DNA of 12,655 bases from positions 1 through 12,655 of the forward strand of contig JAIRLZ010000044.1 in NCBI GenBank assembly GCA_031259035.1, read 5' to 3'. Position 1 is the stretch's first letter. Each line of letters begins with the position of its first letter. A program made the position numbers and the translations under genes. Positions 1 to 5,556 of the stretch are shown piece by piece. Source of the stretch: Treponema sp. (lineage in GTDB: Bacteria; Spirochaetota; Spirochaetia; Treponematales; Breznakiellaceae). The notes under the pieces were generated by a model, which worked only from the letters and a program-made list of their open reading frames with translations, was not told the origin of the DNA and did not search any database.

Positions 1-34
1 TACGAGGTTCGTTCTGTAAGGAAATTATTTAACT

Positions 35-108
35 GTGGGGTCTACTACCATTTTTGTTGGCGTTGCTATAATGCTAACCGCCCCAAGGGGCGGGGTATTA
101 GACCCCAC
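35..108. repeat. Hairpin element with inner palindrome, upstream of the amylase
   Basis: The left arm GTGGGGTCTACTACC (35-49) pairs with GGTATTAGACCCCAC (94-108) with one mismatch. Between them lies a second perfect hairpin, CCGCCCC-AA-GGGGCGG (78-93). The element ends 14 nt before the amylase ATG and contains its likely promoter. It could be a small mobile or REP-like repeat, or the end of a larger element starting before the window. Copy number elsewhere cannot be seen here. Confidence 0.6.
64..72 (+). promoter_or_regulatory. Extended -10 promoter candidate for the amylase
   Basis: A perfect TATAAT (67-72) is preceded by TGC (64-66), giving an extended -10 box. No good -35 hexamer lies 16-18 nt upstream, which is tolerated for extended -10 promoters. 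Transcription would begin near 79-80, so the leader would include the CCGCCCC/GGGGCGG hairpin and end at the ATG at 123. The promoter sits inside the hairpin element. Confidence 0.4.
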
Positions 109-122
109 TGCGAATAAAGAAA

Positions 123-1523
123 ATGACGGACAGGTTTTTTTACCATATTTACCCGCTGGGGTTCTGCGGGTGTCCGGAAAAGAACGATTTTTCCTGTCCG
201 GCAGGCCGCGGGCTGCGCGGCATTGAGGCGCACATTCCGCGCCTTCTGGACATGGGCGTCAACGCCGTGTATATTGGGCCTCTGTTTGAATCCGCCACGC
301 ATGGCTACGATACGCTTGATTATTTTCACGTCGATCGCAGGCTCGGCGATAACGACAGCTTGAAACGGCTCGCGCAAGCCTTCCATGACAATGGCATAAT
401 CGTCGCGCTTGACGCGGTTTTGAACCACGCGGGACGGCATTTTTTCGCGTTCAAAGATCTCCAGGCGCGTGGAGAATCGTCCGCGTACCGCGACTGGTTC
501 AGCAACGCGCGGTTTGACGGCAAAAGCCCCTATGGGGACAACTTCACCTATGACGGGTGGAACGGACATTACAATCTTGTAAAATTCAACAGCCGAAACC
601 GCGAGGCGCGGGAACACCTCTTCGCCGCGGTGAAGTTTTGGATCGAGGAATTCGGCATTGACGGGCTGCGGCTTGACGCGGCGGATCACCTTTCGCCTGA
701 ATTTATGGACGAGCTTGCAGACCGATGCGCGGCGTTGAAAAAAGATTTCTGACTCATGGGAGAAGTGGTCGCGGGGGATTACCGGAAGCTGCTTTTTCGG
801 TCCCAAAACCTACCTACCGGTAGGGCGAAAAAGACCCCATGCAGATTGCGGAGCGTCACCAACTATGAATTGTACAAGGGGCTATGGTCAAGTTTCAATG
901 ACAAGAATTTTTTCGAGATCGCATGGACATTGAGACGGCAGTTCGGGGACATCGGTTTATACCGCGAAAGCGTCCTCTACAATTTCGCCGACAACCACGA
1001 CGTGAACCGCGTCGCCAGCGTCGTGAAAAACAAGGCGCATCTCTTTCCGCTCTACGCCCTGCTTTTCACGGTTCCGGGCGTTCCATCCCTCTATTACGGC
1101 GGCGAATTCGGCGTTTTGGGGGAACGCGGACATGACAGCGACCGCGATCTGCGCCCTTCGTGGGACGCTATACGGACGGCGAAAACCGCGGTTGACAGAG
1201 ACGCGCTGCTCAAAGCGATTGCGGGTTTTGCCCGCATACGAAAAAACAGCGTGGCGTTACGGGAAGGCTCTTACCGTGAATTGCACGTTTCTTCCGAACA
1301 ATTCGCCTTTATGCGGGAAAAGGACGGAAAACAGGCGCTCGTCGCGGTGAACGCTTCGGAAAAGGATCGCGTTATTTCCATTAACGCCGGAGACCTGCGA
1401 TCAAGCGCCGCGCGCTGGAAGGACGCGCTGAACAGCGGCCGCGAATTCCGCGTTTCAAACGGGGCGCTCACTGTACCGGTGTATCCGTCATGGGCGAGCG
1501 TGTTGGAGCCGGACGCGGAATAG
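123..1523 (+). pseudogene. GH13 alpha-amylase-family glycosidase, interrupted by an in-frame TGA
   Basis: This encodes a cytoplasmic-type GH13 hydrolase with no signal peptide, acting on alpha-glucans or maltodextrins. The start at 123 gives the family N-terminus (FYHIYPLG). One frame runs throughout and is broken by TGA at 750-752 (codon 210), then continues to TAG at 1521-1523. The catalytic set is present on both sides: nucleophile Asp185 (GLRLDAA), acid/base Glu214 (LMGEV) and Asp293 (NHD). From memory of relatives (DFWLMGEV) the stop replaces a Trp, a TGG-to-TGA change. About 13 extra residues with a palindrome follow Glu214 (see 792-833). Total length without the stop would be about 466 residues, normal for the family. 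The most likely reading is a recent pseudogene. A sequencing error or readthrough is possible, and a restart at ATG 756 would lack the nucleophile. Confidence 0.85.
792..833. repeat. Palindromic in-frame insertion within the amylase gene
   Basis: CTTTTTCG (792-799) pairs with CGAAAAAG (826-833), and the interior holds the perfect 12-nt palindrome CCTACCGGTAGG (813-824). The encoded stretch between the family motifs GDYR and SVTNYE is 22 residues, whereas about 9 would be expected from memory of relatives. The frame is kept. It resembles the in-frame palindromic elements known from Rickettsia genes. The exact insertion borders cannot be fixed without an intact homologue. Confidence 0.5.
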
Positions 1524-1563
1524 GGGCGAATTCCGGGCTGTCTCGCCGCTGGGCCGCGCCGCT

Positions 1564-1638
1564 TTTTCTCCAAGAGCCTGTTTCAAAACTAACCCGAACT
1601 CGTGTTCGCAAACACAGTTCGCGTTTTGGAACAGGTTC
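1564..1638. repeat. Dispersed hairpin repeat, copy A
   Basis: GAGCCTGTTTCAAAAC (1574-1589) pairs with GTTTTGGAACAGGTTC (1623-1638). An inner stem CGAACT-(C)-GTGTT pairs with AACACAGTTCG around the loop CGCA. The flank TTCTCCAA and the following TAACCCGAAC are shared with copy B at 3517-3605, so the repeat unit extends left of the hairpin. It fills the space between the amylase end and the accA -35 box, ending 2 nt before that box. It could act as a bidirectional terminator, although no clear T-tract follows. Confidence 0.8.
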
Positions 1639-1640
1639 AC

Positions 1641-1669
1641 TTGAAAAAGAAGCGGCGTTCCAGTATACT
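1641..1669 (+). promoter_or_regulatory. accA sigma70-type promoter, predicted leaderless
   Basis: TTGAAA (1641-1646) and TATACT (1664-1669) are separated by 17 nt. Only 6 nt separate the -10 box from the ATG at 1676, so transcription should start at or within about 2 nt of the start codon. No Shine-Dalgarno sequence lies upstream of that ATG. Confidence 0.75.
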
Positions 1670-1675
1670 AGCTGT

Positions 1676-2599
1676 ATGAACACGATTGAACTTCAAGAAA
1701 AGATAGCGGAACTGAAGAGGCTGGCAAAGGAGGCTGGCCTTGACGCGGATGACGAATTAAAGGCGCTTGAGGAAAAGGCGCGCGCAAAATCGAAAACAGA
1801 GTTGGCGTGGAAATACGTGGAGCTTGCGCGGCACCCGGAACGCCCCTACGCGCTTGAGTACATTGAACATATTTTCGATAATTTCATTGAACTGCATGGG
1901 GATCGCTGTTTTGGCGACGATCCCGCTATCATTTGCGGGCTTGGGCTTCTGAACGGGAGGCCCGTCACTATTCTCGCAAACCAGAAGGGGCGCACGCTGA
2001 AAGACAACATGTATCGCAATCACGGCATGGCAAACCCCGAAGGGTACCGCAAAGCCTTGCGCTTTGCGAAACAGGCGGAAAAATTCTCCCGCCCTATTGT
2101 CACCTTTGTTGACACGTCCGGCGCCTATCCAGGGATCGACGCCGAGGAGCGCGGCATCGGAGAGGCGATAGCGCACAATCTGCGGGACTTCAGCCAGCTT
2201 AACACGCCCATCGTGTGCGTCGTCATCGGAGAGGGCGGGTCGGGCGGCGCGTTGGGTTTGTGCGTCGGCGACAAAATCTACATGCTCGAAAACGCCATCT
2301 ACTCGGTCATCAGCCCTGAAGGAGGCGCCTCAATTCTCCTCCGCGACGCGGCCCGCGCCAAAGACGCCGCCGCCATGCTCCGCATCACCAGCCGCGATCT
2401 CATGGCGTTCAAGATCATCAACGGCGTCATACAGGAACCGGAAGGCGGCGCCCACACGGATATCGCCGCGACCGCGGCGTCCATCAAGCGGACGCTTGAG
2501 CGGGACTTGGACGATCTGTGCCGCCGGAGCCTTCCGGCGCTGGTGCGCTACCGCAACCAGAAAATACGCAAAATAGGCAGATGGAACGAGGCGGGTTAG
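1676..2599 (+). CDS. accA: Acetyl-CoA carboxylase carboxyltransferase subunit alpha
   Basis: AccA is the alpha half of the carboxyltransferase that moves the carboxyl group from biotin carrier protein to acetyl-CoA, making malonyl-CoA for fatty acid synthesis in the cytoplasm. The 307 residues match the usual length of about 315. An N-terminal helical region (MNTIELQEKIAEL) precedes the family blocks HPERPYALEYIEHIFDNFIE, FVDTSGAYPGIDAEERG, GEGGSGGALGL and SPEGGASILLRDA. The start at 1676 is chosen because homology begins there and a strong promoter ends 6 nt upstream. The open frame continues back to 1490 but reads through the hairpin repeat, so the longer start is rejected. The gene stands alone: no accD, accB or accC is in the window. 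The next 1.7 kb downstream has no intact gene. Confidence 0.95.
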   Translation: MNTIELQEKIAELKRLAKEAGLDADDELKALEEKARAKSKTELAWKYVELARHPERPYALEYIEHIFDNFIELHGDRCFGDDPAIICGLGLLNGRPVTILANQKGRTLKDNMYRNHGMANPEGYRKALRFAKQAEKFSRPIVTFVDTSGAYPGIDAEERGIGEAIAHNLRDFSQLNTPIVCVVIGEGGSGGALGLCVGDKIYMLENAIYSVISPEGGASILLRDAARAKDAAAMLRITSRDLMAFKIINGVIQEPEGGAHTDIAATAASIKRTLERDLDDLCRRSLPALVRYRNQKIRKIGRWNEAG

Positions 2600-2610
2600 C
2601 GCGAAATACA

Positions 2611-2726
2611 AACGGCGCGAACAAAAAACCACGAAACACGAACCACACGAACAAAGAACACGAACCGCTCGAACTTGTTGTTTGAAGGTTTTGAGTTCGC
2701 CTCTCGCTTTTTTTGTTCGCGCCGTT
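2611..2726. repeat. 18-bp perfect inverted repeat around degenerate ACGAAC repeats
   Basis: AACGGCGCGAACAAAAAA (2611-2628) is an exact inverted match of 2709-2726. The roughly 80-nt interior starts with a degenerate tandem series of ACGAA/ACGAAC units (about 2630-2672). It lies 11 nt after the accA stop. It may terminate accA transcription or be a small mobile unit. No protein-coding signal is convincing here. Confidence 0.8.
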
Positions 2727-2735
2727 CATGTCCTA

Positions 2736-2808
2736 GGAGTTTGTCGCGCTTCGCGTCCAAAATCGGAGAAAACGCACGTTTTTGCGCCTTTTCTTCCGCT
2801 CAAACTCC
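2736..2808. repeat. Short inverted repeat GGAGTTTG/CAAACTCC
   Basis: GGAGTTTG (2736-2743) pairs with CAAACTCC (2801-2808). The interior contains smaller pairs such as CGCG-CTT-CGCG. It sits between two stronger hairpins, and by itself this pairing is modest. Confidence 0.35.
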
Positions 2809-2828
2809 CAAAGCAACCCATAAATCGT

Positions 2829-2867
2829 GGCTTTCATGGCTTTTTTCAACGAAAAAACATGAAAGCC
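2829..2867. repeat. Strong 17-bp hairpin
   Basis: GGCTTTCATG (2829-2838) pairs with CATGAAAGCC (2858-2867), and inside it TTTTTTC (2841-2847) pairs with GAAAAAA (2851-2857) around the loop AAC. Only a GC bulge (2839-2840) interrupts the stem. The outer GGCTTTC/GAAAGCC is shared with the hairpin at 3207-3251. Confidence 0.8.
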
Positions 2868-2885
2868 TACAAGCGCAACAAGTTG

Positions 2886-3165
2886 CTAGGGGCGCGTCAG
2901 CCGGAAGCCTCGGCTGTTGTCCCGGCCGGCTGAACGGATGCGACCCGCGCATTGATGCCCCACAGCCCGCGTCTTCCCCCGATACGCCCCTTTCGCGTTG
3001 TTGGCGTACGGATAGTTCCCGTCGTAGCTCGCGTGGTTCGGCGTTATGTTGCCCCCGGTGTAAAACGGCGCAGCCGTCCCGGCCCGGCAACCGGCGCCAG
3101 TCCGCGCTCCGGCTCCACGTTGCCACCCATGTCACGTTGTCGCTCCCGTCTCATACAATACATCG
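2886..3165 (-). pseudogene. Remnant of a SUMF1/FGE-sulfatase-domain protein with internal deletions
   Basis: On the minus strand a 60-codon open frame (3065 to TAG at 2886-2888) starts FYTGGNITPN, passes SYDGNYPY and AKGAYRGKTRAVG, and ends GFRLTRP-stop. These are the central and extreme C-terminal blocks of the formylglycine-generating-enzyme fold. The block between them, normally WGLYDMHGNVWEW to GGSW, is absent, as if removed in frame. Upstream, WSRSADWRRLP is joined directly to CRAGT through the shared bases TTGCCGG. The usual TEAEWEYA segment is lost there and the frame changes. No start codon, promoter or N-terminal half is visible. Family assignment rests on remembered consensus motifs. 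No catalytic function is expected. Confidence 0.7.
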
Positions 3166-3206
3166 CGGCGCCGCGTCCGGCGGCTCTGAAGCGCCTCCAG
3201 TTATTC

Positions 3207-3251
3207 GAGGCTTTCCCAAAACGCGCGGAGCGACAGTTTTGGGAAAGCCTC
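3207..3251. repeat. Perfect 16-bp hairpin, related design (copy C)
   Basis: GAGGCTTTCCCAAAAC (3207-3222) is an exact inverted match of 3236-3251, with a 13-nt loop. The arm has the same plan as copies A and B: a GAG-C-CT start, a middle TT, and a CAAAAC end. It could be a divergent family member. Confidence 0.8.
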
Positions 3252-3306
3252 TCTTCTCATCTTTTTTATCGCCGCGCCCCGCGTCCGCGATTCGGCGCGG
3301 CTTATT

Positions 3307-3500
3307 TCAGTTGTCTGCGGTGACTATGACAGACGGGACGTCCAGTTGGCTTCCCTCGCCGAATTTGACAAGAAAATAGCCGCCCGCGCCGACGCCTCTG
3401 CCGGTGGGATTGCCGCTGGCGTATTATACACCCCGTTCTTGATTGTCCACGGTATTCCTTCCGATGGAGAACATTGGATAAACCGCAACCGCCAAACTCA
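3307..3500 (-). pseudogene. Possible unrecognised gene remnant
   Basis: On the minus strand one frame closes with GAGGYFLVKFGEGSQLDV and a short tail ending at TGA 3307-3309. It looks like a genuine C-terminus rather than random translation, but a TAA at 3424-3426 interrupts it. Just upstream another frame reads GIPWTIKNGVYNTP, so a frameshift would be needed to join the two. I do not recognise the family. No start, promoter or ribosome site is visible, and copy B of the hairpin repeat lies directly upstream. Confidence 0.3.
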
Positions 3501-3516
3501 TAAAGAATGAGCAATG

Positions 3517-3605
3517 TTCTCCAAAAGCCTGTTCCAAAACTAACCCGAACCGCAGGTTCGCAACCGCAGGTTCGCAAATGTAGTTCGCGTTTTGGAACAG
3601 GCTCC
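3517..3605. repeat. Dispersed hairpin repeat, copy B
   Basis: GCCTGTTCCAAAAC (3527-3540) is an exact inverted match of 3589-3602. The left flank TTCTCCAA, the following TAACCCGAAC, and the right part GTTCGCGTTTTGGAACAGG are shared with copy A. The core differs: it holds two tandem copies of the 14-mer CCGCAGGTTCGCAA (about 3551-3578). A core-like fragment, CCGAAGGTTCGCAAACA, recurs near 4006-4022. Confidence 0.85.
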
Positions 3606-3750
3606 ATATTATATACAGACGTAAGCCCATTTCGAGCGAATTTTTTCTTTCCATGCCGGCCGTCAACGGCGTCAGGCGCCGGTTTCAACGGATATCCGGC
3701 GATACGGATTCGGCGCGGGGGGATGTGAGCGGAGGCGGAGGGTAGCAATC

Positions 3751-4090
3751 ATGGGAAACCTGTTTGACATTATGAGCCGGTTCCAAAAACAGGAAACCGC
3801 CGCTTCGCGCTGCTGTACCGCTTCATCAAGCCCTTGAAAGAAAAGCCGGTCGTTTTCCGCCGCGTCCGCTTGTCCCGCCCGGTCAGCGCGTCGCTTTGAA
3901 ACGCAAGCCCCGCGCACGTTTGCAAGAGCGCGGCCCATTGGAGGCGCATTTGGCGGCGCGAAACCCTGCGGGTTTCTTTATGGCGCCACCCAAACGTCGC
4001 CGAACCGAAGGTTCGCAAACAGCCGGAGCGATAGCCCCAATCTATACGCTGAATCAAGGGATCGCGGCGCCTCATCGAAACCGGCATACG
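3751..4090 (+). pseudogene. Possible frameshifted gene remnant with a good ribosome site
   Basis: ATG 3751 follows GGCGGAGGG at a suitable distance and opens a short frame, MGNLFDIMSRFQKQETAA, which stops at 3835-3837. A second frame then reads FALLYRFIKPLKEKPVVF. A third, open from about 3896, reads KRKPRARLQERGPLEAHL. Together they could be one gene broken by two frameshifts. I do not recognise the family, and these could instead be three chance frames. A GAAACCC-TGC-GGGTTTC hairpin lies at 3960-3976 and a fragment like the copy B core near 4006-4022. Confidence 0.25.
3960..3976. repeat. Short GC-clamped hairpin
   Basis: GAAACCC (3960-3966) and GGGTTTC (3970-3976) surround the loop TGC and are followed by TTTA. 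It resembles a weak terminator on the plus strand, but no intact plus-strand gene ends here. Confidence 0.4.
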
Positions 4091-4096
4091 GCGTTA

Positions 4097-4195
4097 GGAA
4101 CTGTTCATAAATAGAATGCACAGCATTTTGTTTTAATTGCTTACGCAATTAGGAAATAACATGACCAAACGGTCATATTATTTCTGAACAGTTCC
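4097..4195. mobile_element. 99-bp MITE-like element with TTA target duplication
   Basis: Terminal arms GGAACTGTTCATAAATA (4097-4113) and TATTTCTGAACAGTTCC (4179-4195) pair 16 of 17. The trinucleotide TTA flanks both ends (4094-4096 and 4196-4198). Inside are three hairpins: AATGC-aca-GCATT (4115-4127), TAATTGC-ttac-GCAATTA (4134-4151), and a 14-bp stem with one mismatch around AAAC (4153-4184). The element is AT-rich within GC-rich surroundings. A 3-bp duplication of TNA type fits some IS5-family groups. There is no room for a transposase, so it would be non-autonomous. An alternative is a folded RNA unit. Confidence 0.65.
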
Positions 4196-4289
4196 TTAGC
4201 GGCGTTTGCGCGTAAAATATATGGCGGGTATTAAACCAAGCGGTGCGAATGGGCTGCCTCCGCCCAAGCCGGAGCAGTTCATTTTGTAT

Positions 4290-4328
4290 GGAAAACAACA
4301 CCCGTCGGGCGTCCTTTGGGGTGGTGTT
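4290..4328 (-). terminator. Probable terminator after cheB
   Basis: Reading the minus strand, AACACC (4328-4323) pairs with GGTGTT (4302-4297) and is followed by GTTTTCC. The inner part has further short pairing (CCC with GGG). The structure begins at the last base of the cheB stop codon. The stem is short and the T-tract interrupted, so strength is uncertain. Confidence 0.4.
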
Positions 4329-5491
4329 TAGCGCGGCGTTTTCGCTAAATCGCAAATTCTACGCGCCATGTTTTGGAGGGTAACCTGCTCCTGTACATGT
4401 CCCAGTTCAAACGCGACGCGGGGCATACCGTACACGACGGCGGAGGCTTCGTCCTGACCCAAGGTAAGCCCTCCTTCTTTATAGATTTCGCCGATTTGTT
4501 CGGCGCCGTCCCGTCCCATGCCGGTCATAATGACGCCGAGCGCATGGTTGCCGTACCATTTGGCGACTGATGCGAAAAGCACATCAGCCGAGGGGCGATG
4601 CCCGCTGACAAGGGGAGCGTCGGTAAGGTGAACAACCGCTCCCTGGGGGATCTTTTCCACCTCAAGGTGTTTGTTGCCTTGGGCGATAAGGGCGCGACCG
4701 GATCGAATGGCATCGCCTTCTTCGGCTTCTTTGACTTCAAGGGGACAGATACGATCAAGGCTCCGGGCGAACTCAAGGGTGAATCCGGGAGGCATGTGCT
4801 GAACAACCACAATCGGCGTCTTGAGGTCTGCGTCGAGTTTTGAAAACACGAGCCGAAGCGCGTCCGGACCGCCGGTTGAAATGCCGATGGCGATGATATC
4901 GGTTTTGCCCGGTCGCCGCAAAGGAGGGCGCGCCTTTACCGCGCCATGCGGCGGAATGACAAGACCGTCCGCAGACTTAACGAATTGCGATTGGGAGGTT
5001 CCTGTCAGCGATGATCCGCCGATCTTTGCCGACGGTTTTCCCATATGATCAACAGGCGCCACTTTCTTGCCCTGTATTCTGCGATACTGCCCGCCGTAGC
5101 CTAGAAGCATGCTGGTAAGGGAATCTTTCACCGTGTGAATGTCATCCGAAATGGAACCCGACGGTTTTTGAATAAAATCGCTCGCGCCGAGCGCAAGGGC
5201 TTCCATGGTGATTTCCGCGCCGCGAGCGGCGATTGAGGAAAGAATAACAACCGGTATCCTGATGCCTTGCTTTTTGCGCTCTTTCAAGAATTCAATGCCA
5301 TTCATTTCCGGCATTTCAAGATCAAGCACGATAACATCGGGATCGGCGCGGGGAATTTTTTGAAGCGCGAATTTCCCATTCATCGCCTTGTCCGCCACTA
5401 CAAGTCCCGGCGTATTTTCTATCATGCGCCCTATTAGATTCCGCATCAACGCGGAATCATCAACAATCAAAACGCTAATGTCATCAGCCAT
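4328..5491 (-). CDS. cheB: Chemotaxis response regulator protein-glutamate methylesterase CheB
   Basis: CheB removes methyl groups from chemoreceptor glutamates (and can deamidate glutamines), resetting receptor sensitivity after phosphorylation by CheA. Residues 5-125 form a CheY-like receiver with acidic pocket Asp11/Asp12 and phospho-acceptor Asp57 (VIVLDLEMP). A long linker (about 135-195) leads to the methylesterase domain. Its catalytic triad is visible as Ser205 (GISTGG), His232 (VVQHMPPGF) and Asp328 (TGMGRDG). The length of 387 is at the long end for the family because of the linker. The start ATG at 5491 has AGGAG 9 nt upstream. It lies 65 nt after cheR on the same strand and is probably cotranscribed with it from the cheR promoter. 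Confidence 0.96.
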   Translation of the reverse strand: MADDISVLIVDDSALMRNLIGRMIENTPGLVVADKAMNGKFALQKIPRADPDVIVLDLEMPEMNGIEFLKERKKQGIRIPVVILSSIAARGAEITMEALALGASDFIQKPSGSISDDIHTVKDSLTSMLLGYGGQYRRIQGKKVAPVDHMGKPSAKIGGSSLTGTSQSQFVKSADGLVIPPHGAVKARPPLRRPGKTDIIAIGISTGGPDALRLVFSKLDADLKTPIVVVQHMPPGFTLEFARSLDRICPLEVKEAEEGDAIRSGRALIAQGNKHLEVEKIPQGAVVHLTDAPLVSGHRPSADVLFASVAKWYGNHALGVIMTGMGRDGAEQIGEIYKEGGLTLGQDEASAVVYGMPRVAFELGHVQEQVTLQNMARRICDLAKTPR

Positions 5492-5556
5492 ACATTACAA
5501 CTCCTGCTTACGCGCCTTTTTGCGTACACGATAATCAAACGTGAACTGAAACCACG

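Noticed and set aside
750..752. Genome-wide UGA-to-Trp recoding or selenocysteine
   Set aside because: pyrG, lptC and lptA end correctly at TGA, and the site is normally Trp, not a redox Cys, so recoding is unlikely.
66..806. 246-codon open frame on the minus strand
   Set aside because: It is antisense to the amylase, which carries all catalytic motifs on the plus strand.
1490..1675. 62-residue N-terminal extension of accA
   Set aside because: It translates the hairpin repeat and promoter. Family homology begins at 1676.
2675..3379. 234-codon open frame on the plus strand
   Set aside because: It runs through several hairpin repeats, and the minus-strand SUMF1 motifs explain the sequence better.
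3527..3602. CRISPR array
   Set aside because: The repeated units here are palindromic or tandem 14-mers without regular spacers, and no cas gene is present.
2600..4330. tRNA or rRNA genes
   Set aside because: No cloverleaf with the T-arm GGTTCGA pattern and acceptor stem, and no rRNA-like blocks, were seen. The GGTTCG strings belong to the hairpin repeat.
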